Assembly: GCA_020633515.1 (NCBI GenBank)
Contig: JACKDM010000022.1
Span: 10,345 to 74,344, forward strand
DNA: 64,000 nt
From: Myxococcales bacterium
GTDB taxonomy: Bacteria > Myxococcota > Bradymonadia > UBA7976 > UBA1532
Direction: 5' to 3'
Part shown: positions 42,348-50,664 of the stretch, piece by piece
Layout: each line of letters opens with the position of its first letter
Numbering within the stretch: position 1 is the stretch's first letter
Position numbers and translations under genes: made by a program
Notes under the pieces: generated by a model
Seen by the model: only the letters and a program-made list of their open reading frames with translations
What the model was told of the DNA's origin: nothing
The model's database searches: none

Positions 42348-42830
42348 TCACTCCAGCGATAGCACGGCGGCGCCGACGATCGAGCCGACGAGGAGCGCGC
42401 GATAGCACCAGCCGGTGAAGCCGCCGCCGGCTTCGAAGACCTCGACGCGGTCGATCGGCGCCGGCTGCGCGAGGCAGGCCGAGAGCGCGAGGCGGCCGTC
42501 CCACGCCGTCGCCGCGGCCTCGTAGCGCCGACGGAAGCGGCGCTCCATCGCCAGCAGCCAGGCGTCGAGGAACCAGAAGATCCCGACGCCGCCGAGGCCG
42601 AGCAGCGCCGCCGCGAAGGGCGCGTCGTCGCCGATCACTGCCAGCATCCCACCGGTGAAGGTGATCGCCCATCCCTTCATCATGAAGCCGAGCTGACTCA
42701 GCCGCCCGATGATGCCTTGCAGGTGGTCGAGGTGCATGCGCCGATCCTCGCGCTGCGCGGCGCTGAGCGTGTCAGCAGCCACCGCGCCCGCCGCCACCGC
42801 GCCCGCCGTCGCCGTCGTCTCTTCGGCCAT
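42348..42830 (-). CDS. Small membrane protein of unknown function
   Basis: 160 residues, starting at an ATG with AGGGAG 6 nt upstream. An Ala/Thr-rich N-terminus and a charged helix (AQREDRRMHLDHLQGIIGRLSQL) precede two or three membrane helices (WAITFTGGMLAVIG, AALLGLGGVGIFWFLDAWLL, and a terminal YRALLVGSIVGAAVLSLE). The charged linker between helices 2 and 3 contains MERRFRRRYEAAATAW. Same strand as the porin operon but 108 nt upstream of it. Function not recognised. Confidence 0.65.
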   Translation of the reverse strand: MAEETTATAGAVAAGAVAADTLSAAQREDRRMHLDHLQGIIGRLSQLGFMMKGWAITFTGGMLAVIGDDAPFAAALLGLGGVGIFWFLDAWLLAMERRFRRRYEAAATAWDGRLALSACLAQPAPIDRVEVFEAGGGFTGWCYRALLVGSIVGAAVLSLE

Positions 42831-42926
42831 CTCCCGCTCCCTCGTCTCGATCGAAGCCGCCATCATCGACCTCGCCGCCCGGCCGGTCAACGGCCGCGCC
42901 CGAGTGGACGCCCGCCGACCGCCCGC

Positions 42927-42963
42927 TACAATCACGGCAGAAATACACAGTCACCGTAGTGAC
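42927..42963 (+). promoter_or_regulatory. Promoter -10 and small inverted repeat upstream of the patatin gene
   Basis: TACAAT (42927-42932) is a good -10 hexamer. Downstream, GTCAC-CGTA-GTGAC (42950-42963) is a perfect 5-bp stem ending 2 nt before the ATG at 42966. It could occlude the start codon as an RNA hairpin or act as an operator; no Shine-Dalgarno is visible. Confidence 0.4.
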
Positions 42964-42965
42964 CC

Positions 42966-44822
42966 ATGAGCCACACCCGCGCCCGCCTCGAACGCCGCAC
43001 CGCGCACGCGCTCAACGCCCTCCAGCAGAGCGCGCTCCTCGGCCGCGCCAGCCCCCACCAGCTCATGCACCTCCTCGCCGGCGCCGACCTCGTCGCGCTC
43101 CGCGCCGGCGACGTGCTCTACCCCCGCGGCAGCGACGCCGAGGCCTGCCACGTCCTCATGGACGGCCGCCTCAGCGCCCGCGTGCCCCACGACGACGGCC
43201 GCGTCGCCCACGTCGCCGAGCTCAGCCCGGTCTGCCTCTTCGGCGAGACCGAGATGTTCACCGGCCGCCCCCACCCGGTCACCCTCGTCGCCACCACCGA
43301 CGCCGCGTTGTTGCGGATCCGCTGGAGCAGCATCGACGCGCTCATGCGCCGCTCGGCCTCGTTCCGCCGCGCGCTGCAGATGACCGAGGCCGAGCACGCG
43401 CTCGTCGACGCGCTCACCGACGCCGAGCGCCACAGCGCCGAGCGCATCGTGCTGCTCTGCGAAGACCCCGCGCTCGCGCCCCGGCTGCTCGCCCGGCTCG
43501 GCGAGGCGATCGCGCTCGACTTCGACGACCGCGTCGCGCTGTTGCGGGTGCGCCCCGACGCGGCCGGGCCCGAGATCCAGCGGCGCGCCGAGCGCGGCCC
43601 GGTGACCGTCTTCGACGTCACCCCCGACGCCCACCTGCTCTACGACGCGCGCGCCTACGCCCGGGTGGCGACCCGCTTCGACTACCTGCTCGTCGACACC
43701 AGCGAGGCCGGCGCCGAGGCCGCGACGCTGCACCGCGGCTACGCGCACAAGGTCCTCCGCCTCTACCGCCACCGCCCGCCCGAGCTCGGCATGATCCCCG
43801 CCGCCGCCGAGGTCATCGACGCCGTCTGCCTGCCCGACGACGGCTGGGGCCGCCCCCGCCCCGACCTGCCGCCGGCCGCGATCCGCCTCGCGACCTCGCC
43901 CGAGGCCATGGCCCGCGGCGCGAGCGTGCTCGTCATCGAAGAGGCCGCGCAGGCCGCGCTCTCCCGCTGGGCCCGCGGCGCGACCGACCGCAACGTCGGC
44001 CTCGCGCTCGGCGGCGGCGGCGCCTGGGGCTTCGCGCACGTCGCGCTCATCGAGGCGCTCGCCGCCGCCGAGGTCCCCCTCGACATGATCGCCGGCAGCA
44101 GCATCGGCGCGGTCGTCGGCGCCTTCTACTGCGTCGCCGGCCTCGACGGCCTGCGCCGCCTCGTCGCGCTCGGGCCGCGGCTGCGCCGGGTCGTGCTCGC
44201 CTCGATCATCGACTCCCGCCGCCTGCAACGCTTCGTCGCCGCCGAGCTCGGCCGCCCCTGGCTCGAAGACCTCGCGACCCCGCTCTTGCCGGTCACCACC
44301 GAGATCGCGCAGGGCCGCGGCGCGGTGCTGCGCGGGCTGCGGCTCGACGAGGGCGTGCGCGCGAGCGCCGCGTTCCCCGGCGCGATGACCCCCACCACCC
44401 GGCTGCTGCCCGACGGCGCCTTCACCCGCCTCGTCGACGGCGGCGTCTCGCAGACGGTGCCCGATCAAGCGCTCGTCGACGCCCGCATGGACTTCGTCAT
44501 CGCCAGCAACGCCATCCCGCCGCCGCAGGTGATGCCGGTGCGCCGCCCGCTCCTGCCCGGCGGCGCCGGCCGCTGGCTGCACGAGTTCAACCCGCTCTGG
44601 CGCCTCGAAGACGCCGCGCGCTCGGCGTTCATCCTCATGCACCAGGCCGGCGAGCTCGACGCCAACTGCTCCGACGTCGTCTTCACCGCCGCCCACACCC
44701 GCCACATGCCGCTCGACTTCGACCACAGCGCCGCCGTCGTCGACGCCGCGCGCCCCTCGGCCGAGGCGCTCGCCGCCGAGATCGCGCGCCGCTGGCGGCT
44801 GCGGCGCGGCACCCGGGGCTGA
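42966..44822 (+). CDS. Patatin-like phospholipase with cyclic-nucleotide-binding domain
   Basis: 618 residues. Residues about 20-140 form a CRP/cNMP-binding-type domain (LLAGADLVALRAGDVLYPRG, LFGETEMFTGRPHPVTLVATTDA). A middle Rossmann-like region follows. The patatin domain starts near residue 345: GGGGAWGFAH (oxyanion), nucleophile GSSIG and the DGG of the Ser-Asp dyad (LVDGGVSQ). This is the neuropathy-target-esterase/RssA architecture, expected to be a lysophospholipase regulated by a ligand of the N-terminal domain. The cyclic-nucleotide pocket is only partly conserved, so the ligand is uncertain. Confidence 0.9.
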   Translation: MSHTRARLERRTAHALNALQQSALLGRASPHQLMHLLAGADLVALRAGDVLYPRGSDAEACHVLMDGRLSARVPHDDGRVAHVAELSPVCLFGETEMFTGRPHPVTLVATTDAALLRIRWSSIDALMRRSASFRRALQMTEAEHALVDALTDAERHSAERIVLLCEDPALAPRLLARLGEAIALDFDDRVALLRVRPDAAGPEIQRRAERGPVTVFDVTPDAHLLYDARAYARVATRFDYLLVDTSEAGAEAATLHRGYAHKVLRLYRHRPPELGMIPAAAEVIDAVCLPDDGWGRPRPDLPPAAIRLATSPEAMARGASVLVIEEAAQAALSRWARGATDRNVGLALGGGGAWGFAHVALIEALAAAEVPLDMIAGSSIGAVVGAFYCVAGLDGLRRLVALGPRLRRVVLASIIDSRRLQRFVAAELGRPWLEDLATPLLPVTTEIAQGRGAVLRGLRLDEGVRASAAFPGAMTPTTRLLPDGAFTRLVDGGVSQTVPDQALVDARMDFVIASNAIPPPQVMPVRRPLLPGGAGRWLHEFNPLWRLEDAARSAFILMHQAGELDANCSDVVFTAAHTRHMPLDFDHSAAVVDAARPSAEALAAEIARRWRLRRGTRG

Positions 44823-44959
44823 ACGCGACGACCGGCGGCCGGCCGCGCCGCGGTCCGGGGCGATACGGGGCGAGCTGCGCCCGTCGGTGGCATGGGCGCA
44901 CGCGGCCGGTCGAGGTTGGCATCGGCGATGCAACCACCGACGAGCCATGCACGGCGCCC

Positions 44960-44991
44960 GATGACAAAAAGACAGCCGTGTCATCATGACA
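44960..44991 (+). promoter_or_regulatory. Palindromic element before the amphipathic-repeat lipoprotein
   Basis: TGTCAT-C-ATGACA (44979-44991) is a perfect 6+1+6 palindrome running into the AGGAG ribosome-binding site. A further ATGACA half-site at 44961-44966 makes a second, longer inverted repeat with the first arm. The arrangement could be an operator or a translational hairpin. The rest of the 180-nt gap from 44823 shows nothing recognisable. Confidence 0.45.
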
Positions 44992-45002
44992 GGAGAACAC
45001 CC

Positions 45003-45491
45003 ATGAGCATCCTCCGCACCCTCGCCGTCGCCGCCCTCGCCGTCACCTGCGGCGTCGCCTGCACCGAACGCGACGACCGGGACGACCGCTACGAAGAGGC
45101 GATGGAGACCAACCGCGCCACCACCGAGCTCAACCGCAGCCCCACCGTGACGACCCCGGTGCAGACCGGCGATCGCATCGAGAATGACTTCGAGCGCGCC
45201 GGCGACCAGCTCGACCGCGCCGGCGATCGCATCGAGGCCGGCGCCGAGGACGCGCTGCGTGGCACCGACCGCGCCTTCGAGCGCGCCGGCGAGCGCCTCG
45301 ACCGCGCCGGCGAGCGCATCGAGGCCGGCGCCGAAGAGGCGGGGCGTGACATCGAGCGCGGCCTCGACCGCGCCGGCGACGCCATCGATCGCGAGGCCGA
45401 AGAGGCCAACCGCGCCATGAAGCGCGGCCTCGATCGCACCGGTGATGCCATCGAGCGCGCCGGCGAGAACGTCAACGACGCCCTCGACTGA
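45003..45491 (+). CDS. Lipoprotein with amphipathic 11-residue-like repeats
   Basis: 162 residues with AGGAG 7 nt before the ATG. The signal ends in lipobox GVAC. From about residue 60 the sequence is a string of related helical units: RAGDQLDRAGDRIEAGAED, then ERAGERLDRAGERIEAGAEE, then DIERGLDRAGDAIDREAEE, resembling LEA- or apolipoprotein-type amphipathic helices. Such a protein could lie along a membrane or act as a stress-protective coat; this is inference. It is convergent with the cytochrome gene (6-nt gap). Confidence 0.75.
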   Translation: MSILRTLAVAALAVTCGVACTERDDRDDRYEEAMETNRATTELNRSPTVTTPVQTGDRIENDFERAGDQLDRAGDRIEAGAEDALRGTDRAFERAGERLDRAGERIEAGAEEAGRDIERGLDRAGDAIDREAEEANRAMKRGLDRTGDAIERAGENVNDALD

Positions 45492-45497
45492 GCCGCG

Positions 45498-46010
45498 TCA
45501 GAAGCCTTCGATGTGGCGCACCAGCGCCCAGATCTGCTCGCGTGACAGCACCCCGCCCCAGGCCGGCATGGCCGGCGGGATGCCATCGGCGATGCGGGTG
45601 TAGAGCTTCGCCCGCATCGCGTCCCCACCCATCATGAACCCCATCGCCGCCATGCCACCCCAGGCGCGCGGCGGCTTCTGGCCGCTCGCTTCATAGCGCC
45701 CGACCACCGCGGCCGGTGGCTGCCCGTCGAGGCCATGGCAGGCCGCGCACTGCGTCCGCCACACGACCGCGGCCTCGCGCGCGGTGAAGTCGTCGAGCGC
45801 GCCCTCGGGCGGCGGCCCCTCGCCCCCGGGCAGCGCCGCGTCGCGGGCGCGCGCTGCGTCGACGCTGATCGCGAGCACCTCGGCGCGGCGGGCGAACCAC
45901 GTCTCACCGAGGTGCGGCTGCGCGTCGTCCGCGACGACCGCTTGCGGGGGGCCGCCGCAGCCGAGGGCGGACACGAGCGCGGCGAGGCAGACGAGGGACG
46001 ATCGCTTCAT
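45498..46010 (-). CDS. c-type cytochrome lipoprotein
   Basis: 170 residues. Lipobox ALGC lies at about residue 18. A single haem-binding CAACH motif lies near residue 88, and downstream Met residues (MAAMGFMMGG; IPPAMPAW) include the probable distal ligand in the PAMPAWGG segment typical of cytochrome c6/c553-like domains. Predicted to be a periplasmic, membrane-tethered electron carrier. No oxidase or dehydrogenase gene is adjacent. Confidence 0.85.
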   Translation of the reverse strand: MKRSSLVCLAALVSALGCGGPPQAVVADDAQPHLGETWFARRAEVLAISVDAARARDAALPGGEGPPPEGALDDFTAREAAVVWRTQCAACHGLDGQPPAAVVGRYEASGQKPPRAWGGMAAMGFMMGGDAMRAKLYTRIADGIPPAMPAWGGVLSREQIWALVRHIEGF

Positions 46011-46093
46011 GGTCGCGCAGATGCGCGGCGCCCGGCGCGGGTCGCGGCGCGCGATCGGGCACCACGACCCGCGATCCGGCCGCCGGGCTGCGC

Positions 46094-46099
46094 TATCAT
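46094..46099 (+). promoter_or_regulatory. TATCAT -10 box, 7 nt before the SirB1-like start codon
   Basis: TATCAT ends 7 nt before ATG 46107 with no Shine-Dalgarno between, predicting a leaderless transcript. Confidence 0.45.
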
Positions 46100-46106
46100 C
46101 GCCGCG

Positions 46107-46949
46107 ATGCACGACGAGTTCCTGTGGACCGACGCCGATCAAGCCGCGCTCGCCCGCGCCCGCGCGGCGCTCGACGCCGGCGACCTCACCGCGGCGCTGC
46201 TCGCCGTCGAGGGCGCCGACGCCGCCGCGATCGCCGCCACCCACCTCCGCCTCGCCGAGCTCGCCGCCGAGGTGCGCGCGCTCGCCGGCCCCGAGCGCGG
46301 CGCGCCCGAGCTGCAAGCCGCCGTGCTGCGCCACGTCCTCGTCGACCGCGCCGGGCTCTCCGGCGACACCGAGGGCTACTACCAGGCCGACAACTGCCAC
46401 CTCTCCGCCGTCGTCACCCGCGGCCGCGGCATGCCGATCCTGCTCACCGCGGTGTGGATGATCGTCGGCGCCCGCGCCGGGGTCGCGGTCTGCGGCATCG
46501 GGCTCCCCGGCCACTTCGTCGCCCGCATCGGTCGCGCGCCCGGCCAGATCGTCGACCCCTTCGCCCGCGGCCGCCCGCTCACCGAGCAGCACTGCCGCTC
46601 GATCGTGCGCCAGCTCACCGACGGCCGCGTCGAGTGGCGCGACGACTTCCTCGACGCGACCCGCATCCCCGACCTCGTCGCCCGCGTGCTGCGCAACCTC
46701 CAGATCTGCCACCAGAAGAGCGGCGACCACCGCGCGCTCTACCGCGCCGCGCGGCTCTGCGCCAAGCTCTACCCCGAGCGCGCGATGTACCAGCTCATCC
46801 ACGCCCAGGTCGCCGAGCTGATCCAGGCGACGCCGATGGCGATGGCGCTCTACGCCGATGTCATCGATCGCTTCCCCGACGATGACATGGTCGAGCTCGC
46901 CCGCAAGCGCCTCGAAGCCTTGTCCGAGGCGCCGCCGCTCTTGCATTGA
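46107..46949 (+). CDS. SirB1-family (transglutaminase-like/TPR) protein
   Basis: 280 residues. The N-terminal helical part is followed by the SirB1-type core (PF13369): YYQADNCHLSAVVTRGRGMP, LLTAVWMIVGARAGVAVCGIGLPGHFVA and IVDPFARGRPL, where the conserved Cys/His/Asp positions of the transglutaminase-like fold appear. The C-terminus is TPR-like (ARLCAKLYPERAMYQLIHAQ). Relatives are widespread in proteobacteria near prmC/hemK, but the function is unsettled. Divergent from the cytochrome gene. Confidence 0.87.
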   Translation: MHDEFLWTDADQAALARARAALDAGDLTAALLAVEGADAAAIAATHLRLAELAAEVRALAGPERGAPELQAAVLRHVLVDRAGLSGDTEGYYQADNCHLSAVVTRGRGMPILLTAVWMIVGARAGVAVCGIGLPGHFVARIGRAPGQIVDPFARGRPLTEQHCRSIVRQLTDGRVEWRDDFLDATRIPDLVARVLRNLQICHQKSGDHRALYRAARLCAKLYPERAMYQLIHAQVAELIQATPMAMALYADVIDRFPDDDMVELARKRLEALSEAPPLLH

Positions 46950-46967
46950 AGTCATCGAAGCATCGAG

Positions 46968-47324
46968 TCATCGCCGGCGCCAGTCACCCGAGGCGATGAC
47001 TTCGAGCCCGACGACCCGCTCGGCGTGCATGACATACGCCTCGGCGACGGTGCCATCGGCGAGCGCGACCTCGACGCGGGCGTAGTCTTCGCCCTCGTAG
47101 TCATCGAGCGCCGCGAGCACGGCGGCCGGCACCCGGTACACCTCGCCCACGACCGCGGTCGCGCCGCCGCGCGCGAGCGCGGGGAACCACTCGACGCGGT
47201 GCAGGGTGAAGACCGGCGCGGTCACCGCCGGGCCGATCCACTCGGCGCCGGCCATGAGCTGCGCGCCCCGCTCGCCGCGCAGCAGGGTGCCATAGACGAA
47301 GAGACGGACGGCGTCGGCAGACAT
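46968..47324 (-). CDS. Gamma-glutamylcyclotransferase-like (AIG2/GGCT) protein
   Basis: 118 residues. It begins with the substrate-binding VRLFVYGTLLRGERGAQLM loop typical of the GGCT fold, and contains the expected central acidic residue in LDDYEGEDYARVEV. Family members release 5-oxoproline from gamma-glutamyl peptides or glutathione derivatives. Short and complete for the AIG2-like branch. Its only promoter-like element is a TATCCT box 6 nt upstream of the ATG. Confidence 0.85.
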   Translation of the reverse strand: MSADAVRLFVYGTLLRGERGAQLMAGAEWIGPAVTAPVFTLHRVEWFPALARGGATAVVGEVYRVPAAVLAALDDYEGEDYARVEVALADGTVAEAYVMHAERVVGLEVIASGDWRRR

Positions 47325-47330
47325 GGCGTC

Positions 47331-47336
47331 AGGATA
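47331..47336 (-). promoter_or_regulatory. TATCCT -10 box, 6 nt before the GGCT-like start codon
   Basis: On the minus strand TATCCT is followed by six bases and the ATG at 47324. No Shine-Dalgarno is present, consistent with a leaderless mRNA. Confidence 0.45.
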
Positions 47337-47387
47337 GCATCGACGCGCGCCTTGTCGACCCGCGCCGCATCGGGCACCCTGTCGGCC

Positions 47388-48149
47388 ATGCGCACCGCCC
47401 CTCGCACCGTGCTCGTCACCGGCGCCTCCCGCGGCATCGGCGCCGCCATCGCCCGCGCGCTCGCCGCCGACGGCCACCGCGTCGCCTGCGCCGCCCGCGC
47501 CGCCGCCCCGCTCGAAGCCTTCGCCGCCGAGATCGGCGCCCTCGCCGTGCCCTTCGACGTCACCGACCGCCAAGCGCTCGCCCCCGCGCTCGCCCGCGTC
47601 GAGGCGGCGCTCGGGCCGGTCGAGGTGCTCGTCAGCAACGCCGGCATCTCGGGGAGCGCGCCGTTCGCCAAGGTCGCCGACGCCGACTGGGACGCGACGA
47701 TCGAGGTCAACCTGAGCGCGGGCTTCCGCCTCGCGCGCGCGGTCGTGCCGGGCATGGTCGCGCGCGGCTTCGGGCGGGTGGTCTTCGTCGCGAGCAACGC
47801 CGGGCTCGCCGGTTATGCCTACACCGCGGCCTACTGCGCGGCGAAGCACGGGGTCGTCGGGCTGATGCGCTCGATGGCGGTCGAGCTCGCCCGCACCGGG
47901 GTCACCGTCAACGCGGTCTGCCCCGGCTTCGTCGAGACCGACATGGCGCGTGATGCCATCGCCCGGATCGCGGCGACGACCGGCCGCGACGCGGCCGAGG
48001 CGCGGGCGGCGCTCGAGCGGCTCAACCCGCAGCGGCGCTTGATTCAGCCCGAAGAGGTCGCGCACGCGGTGCGGGGGCTCGTCGACGACGCGGCGCGCGG
48101 GGTCAACGGGCAGGCGCTCGTCGTCGACGGCGGGCAGGTGATGGCATGA
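47388..48149 (+). CDS. SDR-family oxidoreductase
   Basis: 253 residues. TGASRGIG (11-18) is the NAD(P)-binding loop, NAG follows at about 84-86, and the catalytic triad is Ser136, Tyr149 and Lys153 (YCAAK). The C-terminus (GFVETDM, ALVVDGG) is typical of FabG-like 3-oxoacyl or hydroxyacyl dehydrogenases. First of a four-gene coupled operon with RidA-like, crotonase and acyl-CoA dehydrogenase genes, so a hydroxyacyl-CoA dehydrogenase role is likely. The ATG after GTCGGCC has no clear Shine-Dalgarno. Confidence 0.9.
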   Translation: MRTAPRTVLVTGASRGIGAAIARALAADGHRVACAARAAAPLEAFAAEIGALAVPFDVTDRQALAPALARVEAALGPVEVLVSNAGISGSAPFAKVADADWDATIEVNLSAGFRLARAVVPGMVARGFGRVVFVASNAGLAGYAYTAAYCAAKHGVVGLMRSMAVELARTGVTVNAVCPGFVETDMARDAIARIAATTGRDAAEARAALERLNPQRRLIQPEEVAHAVRGLVDDAARGVNGQALVVDGGQVMA

Positions 48150-48589
48150 GAGATGGCATGAGCGATGGCATGAAGGGTGGCACCCCGCGCTTGATCCAGC
48201 CCGAGGGCTGGGCGCGGCCGCGCGGCTACAGCAACGGCGTCGTCGCCTCGGGCCGCGTCCTCACGATCGGCGGCCAGATCGGGTGGAACGCGGCGCAGGT
48301 CTTCGAGCGGCACGACTTCGTCGGGCAGTTCGACCAGGCGCTCGCCAACGTGCGCGCGGTCGTCGACGCCGCCGGCGCGCGGCCCGAAGACATCGTCTCG
48401 ATGACGATCTATGTGACCGATCTCGACGCCTATCGGGAGAGCCTCGCCGCGCTCGGCCCGGTCTGGAAGCGCCACCTCGGCCGGGTCTATCCGGCGATGG
48501 CGCTCGTCGGGGTCGCAGGCCTCGTCGAGCCCGAGGCGCAGGTCGAGATCCAGGCGCTCGCGGTGATGCCAGACAGGGAGGAGACGTGA
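48146..48589 (+). CDS. RidA-family protein lacking the catalytic arginine
   Basis: 147 residues; the ATG overlaps the SDR stop (ATGA). Two further in-frame ATGs follow within 25 nt, embedded in repeated GATGGCATG units. The YjgF/RidA fold is clear (YSNGVVASGRVLTIGGQIG, LANVRAVVDAAGARPEDIV, QVEIQALAVMP). At the position of the E. coli RidA imine-hydrolysing Arg105 (FPARSCVEV) it has YPAMALVGV, a Met, so classical enamine/imine deaminase activity is unlikely. RidA-like genes recur in aromatic- and aminoacyl-CoA operons. Confidence 0.87.
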   Translation: MRDGMSDGMKGGTPRLIQPEGWARPRGYSNGVVASGRVLTIGGQIGWNAAQVFERHDFVGQFDQALANVRAVVDAAGARPEDIVSMTIYVTDLDAYRESLAALGPVWKRHLGRVYPAMALVGVAGLVEPEAQVEIQALAVMPDREET

Positions 48590-49419
48590 AGCCAGAGCAC
48601 TTCGAGTTCACCGTCGAGGGACAGGTCGGGGTCATCACGCTCAACCGCCCCGACCGGCTCAACGCGCTGACGTTCGCGAGCTACGAGGAGCTGCGGGACT
48701 TCTTCGTGCACCTCGACGGCCGCGATGACATCCGCGCGCTGGTGCTGACCGGCCGCGGGCGCGCGTTCTGCTCGGGCGGCGACGTCGAAGACATCATCGG
48801 TGAGCTCTTCGCGCGCGACATGAAGGGGCTGCTCGCGTTCACGCGGGTGACCGGGGCGCTGATCCGCAACATCCGCCGGGTGCGAAAGCCGGTGATCGCG
48901 GCGGTGAACGGCGTCGCGGTCGGCGCCGGCGCGGTGATGGCGCTCGCGTGCGACCTGCGGATCGCGGGGGAGAAGGCGCGCTTCGGCTTCATCTTCCCCC
49001 AGGTGGGGCTGTGCGGGGCCGACATGGGCGCGGCGTATCTGCTGCCGCGGGTGGTCGGGCTCGGGCACGCCTCGGCGCTGTTGTTCACCGGCGAGATCAT
49101 CGGCGCGGCGCGGGCGGCGCAGATCGGGCTCGCCAACGAGGTGGTCGCGACCGACGAGGTGCTGCCGCGGGCGATGGCGCTCGCGCAGCAGCTCGCGCGG
49201 GGGCCGGCGTTCGCGCACGCGATGACCAAGCAGATGATCGAGGACGAGGCGCACCTCTCGCTCGAAGCGGCGATCGAGGCCGAGGCGCAGGCGCAGGCGA
49301 TCTGCATGGCGCACCCGGACTTCCGCGCGGCCTACGACGCCTGGGTCGAGAAGCGGCCGCCGCGCTTCGAGGGGCTCGCGCCCGATGGCAGCGATGGCAG
49401 CGATGGGAGCGGCGCGTGA
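48586..49419 (+). CDS. Crotonase-family (enoyl-CoA hydratase-like) protein with both hydratase glutamates replaced
   Basis: 277 residues from a GTG in a GTGA overlap, with GGGAGG upstream. The CoA-binding and oxyanion elements are present (NRPDRLNALTF, RAFCSGGDV, AAVNGVAVGAGAVMALACDLRIAG). By alignment to rat enoyl-CoA hydratase the two acid/base glutamates correspond to Val117 and Gln139 (FPQVGL). It should therefore not be an ordinary hydratase; other crotonase chemistry such as isomerisation, ring opening or thioester hydrolysis is possible. The tail ends in [11 protein letters not shown] from a short GATGGCAGC repeat. Coupled to the acyl-CoA dehydrogenase gene. Confidence 0.87.
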   Translation: MKPEHFEFTVEGQVGVITLNRPDRLNALTFASYEELRDFFVHLDGRDDIRALVLTGRGRAFCSGGDVEDIIGELFARDMKGLLAFTRVTGALIRNIRRVRKPVIAAVNGVAVGAGAVMALACDLRIAGEKARFGFIFPQVGLCGADMGAAYLLPRVVGLGHASALLFTGEIIGAARAAQIGLANEVVATDEVLPRAMALAQQLARGPAFAHAMTKQMIEDEAHLSLEAAIEAEAQAQAICMAHPDFRAAYDAWVEKRPPRFEGLAPDGSDGSDGSGA

Positions 49420-50591
49420 AGCCGAAGTCATCGGTCGACGACCTCGGTCTCTTCTTCGAGCCCTGGCATGAGGACGTCGCGCGGCGCGCGGCCGAGGTCG
49501 CCGCGGCGTGGACGCCCGCGCTCGACGCCGACGAGCGTGAGGCGACGCGGGCGGCGGCGAAGGCGCTCGCGGCGGCGGGGCTGCTCGCCTACTGCGTGCC
49601 CGAGGCGTTCGGCGGCGCGGCGGTGGGGCGCGCGGAGCAGCTCGACGCGCGGGCGCTGACGCTGATCCGCGAGGCGCTCGGGCAGGCCGACGGGCTCCTC
49701 GACACGGCGTTTGCGATGCAGGGGCTCGGGACCTATGCCATCACGCTCGCCGGGAGCGACGCGCAGAAGGCGCGCTACCTGCCGGGCACGATGCAGGGCG
49801 AGCGGCTCGGCGCGTTCTGCCTGACCGAGCCCGAGGCGGGCAGCGACGTCGCGTCGATGCGATGCCATGCGCGGCGGGTCGCTGATGGGTATGTCATCGA
49901 CGGCGAGAAGGTCTTCATCAGCAACGCCGGGGTCGCCGGGCAGTACGTGCTCTTCGCCACCGTCGACCCGAGCCTCGGGCGCAAAGGCATCACCGCGTTC
50001 GTCGTCGAGCCCGATGACGCCGGGCTCGCGATCGAGCCGATCGAGGTGATCGCGCCGCACCCGATCGGGCGGCTGCGCTTCGACGGCTGCGTGATCCCGG
50101 CCGAGCGGCGGCTCGGCGCCGAGGGCGAGGGGTTCGCGCTCGCGATGGCGACGCTCGATGTGTTTCGCACCACGGTCGGCGGCGCGGCGCTCGGCATGGC
50201 GCGGCGCGCGCTCGACGAGGCGATCGACCGGGCGCTCGCGCGGCGGCAGTTCGGGCGGCCGATCTTCGATCAGCAGCAGGTCGCGGCCTATCTCGCCGAC
50301 TCGGCGACCGAGCTCGACGCGGCGCGGCTGCTGGTGTTTCGGGCGGCGTGGCTGCGCGACACGCGCGCGGGGCGGGTGAGCGCCGAGGTGGCGATGGGCA
50401 AGCTGTTCGCGACCGAGGCGGCGCAGCGCATCATCGACCGCGCCGTGCAGATCCACGGCGGGCTCGGGGTGACGCGGGGCTCGGTGCCCGAGCGGCTGTA
50501 TCGCGAGGTGCGGGCGCTGCGGATCTACGAGGGCACGAGCGAGATCCAGCGGGTCGTGATCGCGGCGGGGCTCCGGGCGGGGCGCTCCTGA
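49416..50591 (+). CDS. Acyl-CoA dehydrogenase
   Basis: 391 residues from a GTG in a GTGA overlap. The FAD-binding segment [17 protein letters not shown], the [19 protein letters not shown] region and the signature [19 protein letters not shown] are present, and the catalytic base lies in [10 protein letters not shown] near the C-terminus. It is expected to oxidise an acyl-CoA to the enoyl-CoA with electron transfer to ETF. Last gene of the SDR/RidA/crotonase operon; no CoA ligase or ring-activating oxygenase gene is in view. Confidence 0.93.
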   Translation: MKPKSSVDDLGLFFEPWHEDVARRAAEVAAAWTPALDADEREATRAAAKALAAAGLLAYCVPEAFGGAAVGRAEQLDARALTLIREALGQADGLLDTAFAMQGLGTYAITLAGSDAQKARYLPGTMQGERLGAFCLTEPEAGSDVASMRCHARRVADGYVIDGEKVFISNAGVAGQYVLFATVDPSLGRKGITAFVVEPDDAGLAIEPIEVIAPHPIGRLRFDGCVIPAERRLGAEGEGFALAMATLDVFRTTVGGAALGMARRALDEAIDRALARRQFGRPIFDQQQVAAYLADSATELDAARLLVFRAAWLRDTRAGRVSAEVAMGKLFATEAAQRIIDRAVQIHGGLGVTRGSVPERLYREVRALRIYEGTSEIQRVVIAAGLRAGRS

Positions 50592-50664
50592 CAAACCGCG
50601 CCTTTTCTCGGCTCGGAGCCTCATGCTAGCGTCCGCCCCGCTCGAATGGAGGAGGCTCTTGGTC

